Assembly: GCA_946480965.1 (NCBI GenBank)
Contig: CAMLMI010000063.1
Span: 1 to 17,178, forward strand
Direction: 5' to 3'
Length of the DNA stretch: 17,178 bases
Source of the DNA: an uncultured Verrucomicrobiales bacterium
GTDB lineage: Bacteria; Verrucomicrobiota; Verrucomicrobiae; Limisphaerales; CANJSG01
Shown in pieces: positions 13,119-17,178 of the stretch; positions within the stretch are counted from its first letter, which is position 1, and each line of letters starts with the position of its first letter. The notes beneath the pieces are model-generated. The model made no database searches, had not been told where the DNA came from, and worked only from the letters and a program-made list of their open reading frames with translations. The translations under genes were made by a program, and so were the position numbers.

Positions 13119-14570
13119 TCACTTCTTCCCGCGATACAGCTTCACGTAGTCCTGGCAGGTGCGTTCCCAGGAGAAGTCCACGGCCATCGCGGTCTGGCGG
13201 AAGTGGTGGAAGAGCGCCGGTTCCTTGTAGAGCGCCACCGCCTTGCACAGCGCCTTGGTCAGCGCCTCGGGAGTGTAGCCGGTGAACTTGATGCCATTGG
13301 CCCGGCCGGGGTTCTCCGTGATGTCCACCACGGAATCGTTCAGGCCGCCGGTGGCCCGGACGATCGGCAGGGTTCCGTAGCGCAGGGAATACATCTGGTT
13401 CAGGCCGCACGGCTCGAACTTCGACGGCATGAGGAAAAAGTCGGAGCCCGCTTCGATGCGGTGGCTCAGGGCCTGGCTGAAGCCGATCTGGCAGGCGGCC
13501 TTTCCCGGATGGCGGCGCATCAGTGCGCGATAGCCTTCCTCCAACTGCTTCGAGCCGCTGCCCAGCAGCACGAACTGGATGTCGTCCTCCAGCATCACCT
13601 CCAGCGCGGGCAGGAGGATGTCGTGGCCCTTTTGATCGGCGAGGCGGCCGACGGTGCCGAAGAGCGGCACTTCCGGCCGGACGGGCAAACCCAGCTCGCG
13701 TTGCAGCTCGGCCTTGCAGACGTCCTTGCCGGAAAGGTCGGCGGCGGAATACGGCGCAGGCAGATGCGGATTGCCGACCGTGACCCATTCCTCGTAGTCC
13801 ACGCCGTTGAGGATGCCGACGAGCGACGCGGCCCGGCGTTGCAGCAGGCCTTCCAGGCCGCAGCCCTGTTCCGCCGTCTTGATCTCCTCCGCGTAGCTCG
13901 GGCTCACGGTCGTGACCACGTCGGTGTAGGCGATGCCGGCTTTCAGCAGGTTGAAGTCGCCGTGGAACTCCGCGCCTTCGGATTGGAAGTAGTCCCAAGG
14001 AAGGTTGGTGCTGCCGTAGCGCGGCCCTTCGTAGCGGCCCTGATAGGCGAGGTTGTGGATGGTGAAGAAGGTCCGGGGCGACTTCAGCCAGATCTCGCGC
14101 GTGCGGCCATGATAGACGAGCAATGGCACGAGCGCCGTCTGCCAATCGTGCGCGTGCAGGATCTCGGGCCGGACGGCGGCGGGCAGGTAGCGGGCGAGGT
14201 TCACCGCCGCCTTGGACAGGAAGATGAAACGCTCCGGGTTGTCGCGGTAATCGCCGGCGACGTCGAAGTAGATGCCGTCGCGTTTCCCGAAGAAGTCCGG
14301 CTGGTCGATAAAATAGACCGTGACGCCTTCGGCCGTGGTCAGCGTCTTGACCGTGCCGTGGACGACGCTGCGCCCGACGGGCAGGTCGAGCCGCCAATCC
14401 ATGGGCTGGAGGAGGGAGCGGTCCACCTTGGCCGCGCCGTAGAGCGGGGTGACGACGCCCACGGTGTGGCCCGCCTTGGCGAGGAACTTGGCCAGCGCGC
14501 CGACCATGTCGGCCAGCCCGCCGGTCTTGGAGAACGGATGCAGTTCACTCGTGGCGAGGAGGATTTTCAT
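13119..14570 (-). CDS. glgA: glycogen synthase (GT5, ADP-glucose type)
   Basis: A 483-residue cytoplasmic enzyme that adds glucose from a nucleotide sugar, normally ADP-glucose, to alpha-1,4-glucan. KTGGLADM (15-22) is the N-terminal sugar-nucleotide loop; HAHDWQTAL (139-147), TIHNLAYQG (170-178), ILNGVDYEEW (253-262), GRLADQKG (308-315, with the phosphate-binding Arg and Lys), MPSKFEPCGLNQ (381-392, catalytic-site Glu386) and RATGGL (405-410) are all in place. Length and start (MKILLATSELHPFSKTGG) are standard. It is not next to glgB, glgC or glgP here. No strong ribosome site or promoter is visible in the 36 bp upstream. Confidence 0.97.
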   Translation of the reverse strand: MKILLATSELHPFSKTGGLADMVGALAKFLAKAGHTVGVVTPLYGAAKVDRSLLQPMDWRLDLPVGRSVVHGTVKTLTTAEGVTVYFIDQPDFFGKRDGIYFDVAGDYRDNPERFIFLSKAAVNLARYLPAAVRPEILHAHDWQTALVPLLVYHGRTREIWLKSPRTFFTIHNLAYQGRYEGPRYGSTNLPWDYFQSEGAEFHGDFNLLKAGIAYTDVVTTVSPSYAEEIKTAEQGCGLEGLLQRRAASLVGILNGVDYEEWVTVGNPHLPAPYSAADLSGKDVCKAELQRELGLPVRPEVPLFGTVGRLADQKGHDILLPALEVMLEDDIQFVLLGSGSKQLEEGYRALMRRHPGKAACQIGFSQALSHRIEAGSDFFLMPSKFEPCGLNQMYSLRYGTLPIVRATGGLNDSVVDITENPGRANGIKFTGYTPEALTKALCKAVALYKEPALFHHFRQTAMAVDFSWERTCQDYVKLYRGKK

Positions 14571-14606
14571 CTAGATAAACTCGGTTCGGAAGGCGGCGAT
14601 TGAAGT

Positions 14607-14978
14607 TCAGCTGACCTTGTCACCGGTCGGCAGAACAACCGGGATACTGAACTCTATCCGAGACTCGTTTGATGCCGACTGTTCAGTTTTACCCTGCGAC
14701 CCTAATGCTACCGCGCCTACAACAATCCCAATTCCTGCTTTGGTTCCTTTTTCATCTTTTGCGTATACGGCAACATTGAACTTCACCAGATGAACCAACG
14801 GACGATAGGCGTGCTGATCGTTGACGGCCCCGAACGCCTGGTTGTCTTGATTGAACGGATAGATATGAGGTGGGTTTACAACGCCTGATCCTCCGGATTT
14901 CTTCAGACGGGCGTTTGCTCCAGCAATTCCAGAGCAGATCCCGACCAAGGCTTCTTCGATGAATTGCTGTAGCTCCAT
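14607..14978 (-). CDS. orphan 123-residue protein, trypco2-like
   Basis: A 123-residue protein that begins MELQQFIEEALVGICSGIAG, followed by a Gly/Asn/Pro-rich variable part (30-65), then VKFNVAVYAKD, a Gly-rich GIGIVVGAVALGSQGKT and a final SRIEFSIPVVLPTG. The plan (N-terminal helix MEL..FI.E.L..I..GI, beta strand FdVAV, Gly-rich hairpin, closing IxFSIPVxLP strand) matches a common bacterial family of unknown function. It recalls the trypsin-co-occurring (trypco2) domains proposed in conflict-system studies; this is resemblance only. Its bases are clearly less GC-rich than its neighbours, and codons such as AAA, ATT and CTA are common, which suggests recent transfer. ATG at 14978 is chosen over an upstream TTG at 15014 that would overlap serS. 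It lies 25 bp after the serS stop. Confidence 0.75.
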   Translation of the reverse strand: MELQQFIEEALVGICSGIAGANARLKKSGGSGVVNPPHIYPFNQDNQAFGAVNDQHAYRPLVHLVKFNVAVYAKDEKGTKAGIGIVVGAVALGSQGKTEQSASNESRIEFSIPVVLPTGDKVS

Positions 14979-15003
14979 GATTGTTTTAAGCCGGAGGTTT
15001 TGA

Positions 15004-16308
15004 CTATGGAGCAATCCTCTCCGCCTTCAGATACGGCTGGAGCGGCTTTGGGATCTGGATGGAGCCGTCGGGTTGCTGGTGGGTTTCCACGAGGGCGACG
15101 AAGAGGCGGGCCAAGGCGGTGCCGGAGCCGTTGAGGATGTGTGGAAGGACGTTCTGGCCGTCGGCGTCTCGCTTGTAGCGCAGGTTCATGCGGCGGGACT
15201 GGAAGTCCTCGCAGTTCGAGCAACTGGAGACTTCGAGATACTGGTTCTGGCCGGGGGCCCAGACTTCGATGTCGTAGGTCTTGGCGCTGGCGAAGCCCAT
15301 GTCGCCAGTGCAGAGGTTGATGACCTTGTAGTGGAGGCCAAGCAACTGGAGGACCTTCTCGGCGTTGCCGACCATCGCTTCGAGTTCCGCGTAGCCGTCC
15401 TCGGGCTTCACGATCTTGATCAGCTCCACCTTGTCGAACTGATGGACGCGGATCATGCCGCGGGTGCCCAGTCCGGCCGCGCCCGCTTCGGCGCGGAAGC
15501 ATGGCGAGTAGGCCACGTAGCGAATGGGCAGTTGGCCCTCCGCGAGGAGTTCTTCGCGGTGGATGTTGGCAACGGGCGCTTCGGCAGTGGGCAGCAGGTA
15601 GAGCTTGCCCAGGGTGGAAGCGTCGTTGCCCTCCTGCACGGCGTAGGCCTGGTCGCGGAATTTCGGGAACTGCCCGACGCCGACCATGCAGTGTTCGCCG
15701 ATGATGAAGGGCGGCGACACCTCGTTGTAGGCGTGCTCGGTGGTGTGGAGATCGAGCAGGAAGGCGATCAAGGCGCGCTCCAGTTTGGCACCCCAGCCGG
15801 TGTAGAGCAGGAAGCCGGAACCGGAGAGCTTTGCGCCGCGCTCGAAGTCGATCAGCTTGAGCGACTGGCACAGCTCGATGTGGTTCTTGGGCTGGAAGGA
15901 GTAGGACGGCTTTTCGCCCCACGACCGGATGAGCGGGTTGTCGTTGGCGTCTTTGCCTTCGGCGACGCTGGCGTGGGGAATGTTCGGCAGACGGAGCAGG
16001 ATATCGTCGCGTTTGGCCTCGGCTTCGGCGACCTGTTTGTCGAGGGCGGAAATCTTGTCGCCGATCTCGCGGACGCGGACCTTGGCGGCCTCGGCTTCGG
16101 CCAGTTTCTTCTGGCCCATGAGAGCGCCGATCTCCTTGGAGGAGCGGTTGCGTTCGGCCTTCAGGTCCTCGACTTCCTTGAGCGCCTTGCGGCGCGATTC
16201 GTCCAGGGCGAGCAGTTCGTCGAGGTGCTTTTCGTCGCCGGCGTGGCGCAGGGCGAGACGCTGGCGGACGAGGTCGGTGTTTTCGCGGATGAAGCGAATG
16301 TCGAGCAT
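15004..16308 (-). CDS. serS: seryl-tRNA synthetase
   Basis: A 434-residue class II aminoacyl-tRNA synthetase that charges tRNA(Ser) and tRNA(Sec). Residues 1-105 form the tRNA-binding arm: MLDIRFIREN followed by a long charged antiparallel coiled coil (about 28-100). The catalytic core has TAEAPV (241-246, serine-binding TxE), motif 2 FRAEAG...GTRGMIRVHQFDKVE (271-295), ASAKTYDIEVWAPG (340-353), SSCSNCEDFQSRR (361-373) and motif 3 NGSGTALARLFVALVE (393-408). All are intact and the length is normal (about 420-435). The ATG at 16308 gives the standard N-terminus. Confidence 0.98.
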   Translation of the reverse strand: MLDIRFIRENTDLVRQRLALRHAGDEKHLDELLALDESRRKALKEVEDLKAERNRSSKEIGALMGQKKLAEAEAAKVRVREIGDKISALDKQVAEAEAKRDDILLRLPNIPHASVAEGKDANDNPLIRSWGEKPSYSFQPKNHIELCQSLKLIDFERGAKLSGSGFLLYTGWGAKLERALIAFLLDLHTTEHAYNEVSPPFIIGEHCMVGVGQFPKFRDQAYAVQEGNDASTLGKLYLLPTAEAPVANIHREELLAEGQLPIRYVAYSPCFRAEAGAAGLGTRGMIRVHQFDKVELIKIVKPEDGYAELEAMVGNAEKVLQLLGLHYKVINLCTGDMGFASAKTYDIEVWAPGQNQYLEVSSCSNCEDFQSRRMNLRYKRDADGQNVLPHILNGSGTALARLFVALVETHQQPDGSIQIPKPLQPYLKAERIAP

Positions 16309-16367
16309 GGGCGCGAGTCTGCGGGGCGGTCCGCGACGGTCGCAAGGAACGAATTGGAAGGGATTGT

Positions 16368-16465
16368 GTAGCGCAGGCTTCCAGCCTGCGGGTTCTCCAG
16401 GTGTCCCGACGGGAGGACTGGCGGCGAGACGCCACCAGAACCCGCAGCCGGGACGGCTGCGCTAC
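16368..16465. repeat. 98-bp palindromic element with 29-bp inverted ends (TAGCGCAG type)
   Basis: The left end (16368-16396) and right end (16437-16465) are inverted copies, 25 of 29 bases matching, both bounded by GTAGCGCAG / CTGCGCTAC. Each end is also a hairpin in itself: GCAGGC/GCCTGC (16373-16378/16384-16389) and GCAGCC/GGCTGC (16444-16449/16455-16460), both with 5-nt loops. Two of the four differences are the partners of one stem pair (G-C against C-G), so pairing is kept. The 40-bp centre holds further short stems (CCCG/CGGG, GGCG/CGCC). It fills most of the spacer before serS and supplies the stop codon of the gene upstream. Confidence 0.88.
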
Positions 16466-17178
16466 TCCGCCACGGGCAGGGCGAGGGCGGCGAGGGTGCG
16501 GCGGAGCTGCTGGAGCTGCTCCATTGTGCGGGGCGAGAGCTTGAAGGTGTGTTTGTCGGGCGCGATGCCAACGAGCAGCGCGAAGGTGCCGGCCTTGTCC
16601 ACGGCGGGCAGGATGATGATCGCGCCGGTGGCGAGGGGCTTCATCCAGTCGGGCATGAAGGGGGCGATGGACGGATCGTGCGGTCGCTGGATGAGGACAT
16701 CGCGTCCCCGCAGCAGACTGACGGAGAAGATGGAGCGTTCGGTCGCGGTCAGGCGCGCGGTTTGCCGGGCGTTGGCCAGGCCGGGACCGAAGCCGTATTC
16801 GGCGGTGAACTCGCCGTTCGGTTGGCGGAGGAGCACGAGGCAGTTCTCCAGATCGAGGCTACGCCAGACAAGGCGGGTGGCAAGGGACCAGCCGGCGGGA
16901 CGGTCCACGGGGCGGGCGTTGGTCAGGCGGGTCAGTTCCGCGAGGCCGGGGCGGAGCTGGAATTCGGCGCGTTCGCCGGAGGAGAACTCGGCGGAGCCGT
17001 GGGCGCGGCGCCGGCGCGGGGCGGGGAAGGGTTCGGCCGCGAGGAAGGCGCGGATGTTCTGCACGACGCGGTTGGTGAAGACCGGGCTGTGCATCGTCCG
17101 GCGATAGCCTTCGATGCGGTTCATCACGGAGCCGAGGGCGCGGACCAGGCTGTCGCGCGGGCAATTCAGCGCCCGGCC
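16462..17178 (-). CDS. C-terminal part of an HDOD/GAF-like regulatory protein, cut by right edge
   Basis: The frame is open from the right edge to a TAG at 16462, giving 238 residues with no need for a start inside the window (GTG at 17127 and ATG at 17124 are internal candidates only). From about residue 70 on it looks like the GAF-like tail of HDOD signalling proteins: AGWSLATRLVWRSL, a CLVLLR strand, EYGFGPG, FSVSLLRGRDVLIQRPHDP, MPDWM, GAIIILPAV, FALLVGIAPDK and a final LQQLRRTLAALALP helix. The first visible residues (NCPRDSLVRALGSVMNRIEGY) may be the linker from the missing N-terminal domain. HDOD proteins take part in signalling; no specific partner can be inferred. The stop codon is formed by the palindromic element at 16368-16465. 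Confidence 0.6.
   Translation of the reverse strand, partial: GRALNCPRDSLVRALGSVMNRIEGYRRTMHSPVFTNRVVQNIRAFLAAEPFPAPRRRRAHGSAEFSSGERAEFQLRPGLAELTRLTNARPVDRPAGWSLATRLVWRSLDLENCLVLLRQPNGEFTAEYGFGPGLANARQTARLTATERSIFSVSLLRGRDVLIQRPHDPSIAPFMPDWMKPLATGAIIILPAVDKAGTFALLVGIAPDKHTFKLSPRTMEQLQQLRRTLAALALPVAE

Noticed and set aside
12469..14603. Frames of about 640-650 residues on both strands over glgA
   Set aside because: glgA has all family motifs in its own frame; the others are Arg/Pro/Gly-rich shadows.
14979..15014. TTG start of the orphan gene at 15014
   Set aside because: It would overlap serS and add 12 non-family residues; ATG at 14978 starts exactly at the conserved MEL..FI motif.
1..17178. 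tRNA, rRNA, insertion sequence or integrase genes
   Set aside because: No tRNA cloverleaf, rRNA-like stretch or transposase/integrase motif was seen on either strand.

Overview
The window is GC-rich, apart from one visibly AT-richer gene, and is packed mostly on the minus strand. Gene content (a full Kdp potassium uptake operon with its sensor kinase, a GT21-type glycosyltransferase, glycogen synthase, LysM coiled-coil and HDOD/GAF-type proteins) and several dispersed palindromic repeats of the TAGCGCAG...CTGCGCTA kind suggest a Gram-negative bacterium, most likely of the Verrucomicrobiota. That placement is inference from general family knowledge, not from a search.

Layout. (1) 1-1977, minus strand: a LysM protein, a small PepSY-type membrane protein, and the first 294 codons of a large DUF4011-type protein that runs off the left edge. 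(2) 1978-2254: a divergent spacer holding a 104-bp nested inverted repeat. (3) 2255-3190, plus strand: pyrB, which converges on the kdp operon at a shared terminator hairpin. (4) 3293-10602, minus strand: a small membrane ORF, kdpF, kdpA, kdpB, kdpC and kdpD in transcription order. Both micro-ORFs are 27 codons and easily missed. kdpB carries about 38 extra codons made of a symmetric four-hairpin repeat in an open frame. No kdpE is present. (5) 10603-10737: a divergent spacer with three helically phased ATCAACA heptamers, a candidate operator for kdp. (6) 10738-11148, plus strand: a GGQ ribosome-rescue factor. (7) 11235-17178, minus strand: glycosyltransferase, single-pass membrane protein, glycogen synthase, an AT-richer orphan gene, seryl-tRNA synthetase, and the end of an HDOD/GAF-like protein open to the right edge.

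How the genes work together. KdpFABC forms a high-affinity K+ pump: KdpA is the channel-like subunit, KdpB the P-type ATPase, and KdpC and KdpF are accessory. KdpD senses K+ limitation or turgor. Its partner response regulator must be encoded elsewhere or be a different protein. The remaining genes are housekeeping (pyrimidine synthesis, tRNA charging, glycogen) or envelope genes with no obvious common pathway.

The most interesting signal is the set of palindromic repeats. One lies inside an essential catalytic domain of KdpB without breaking the frame, one supplies the last codons and stop of the glycosyltransferase, and one supplies the stop codon of the HDOD/GAF-like gene. Stem bases change in compensating pairs between copies, which suggests selection on the folded form.
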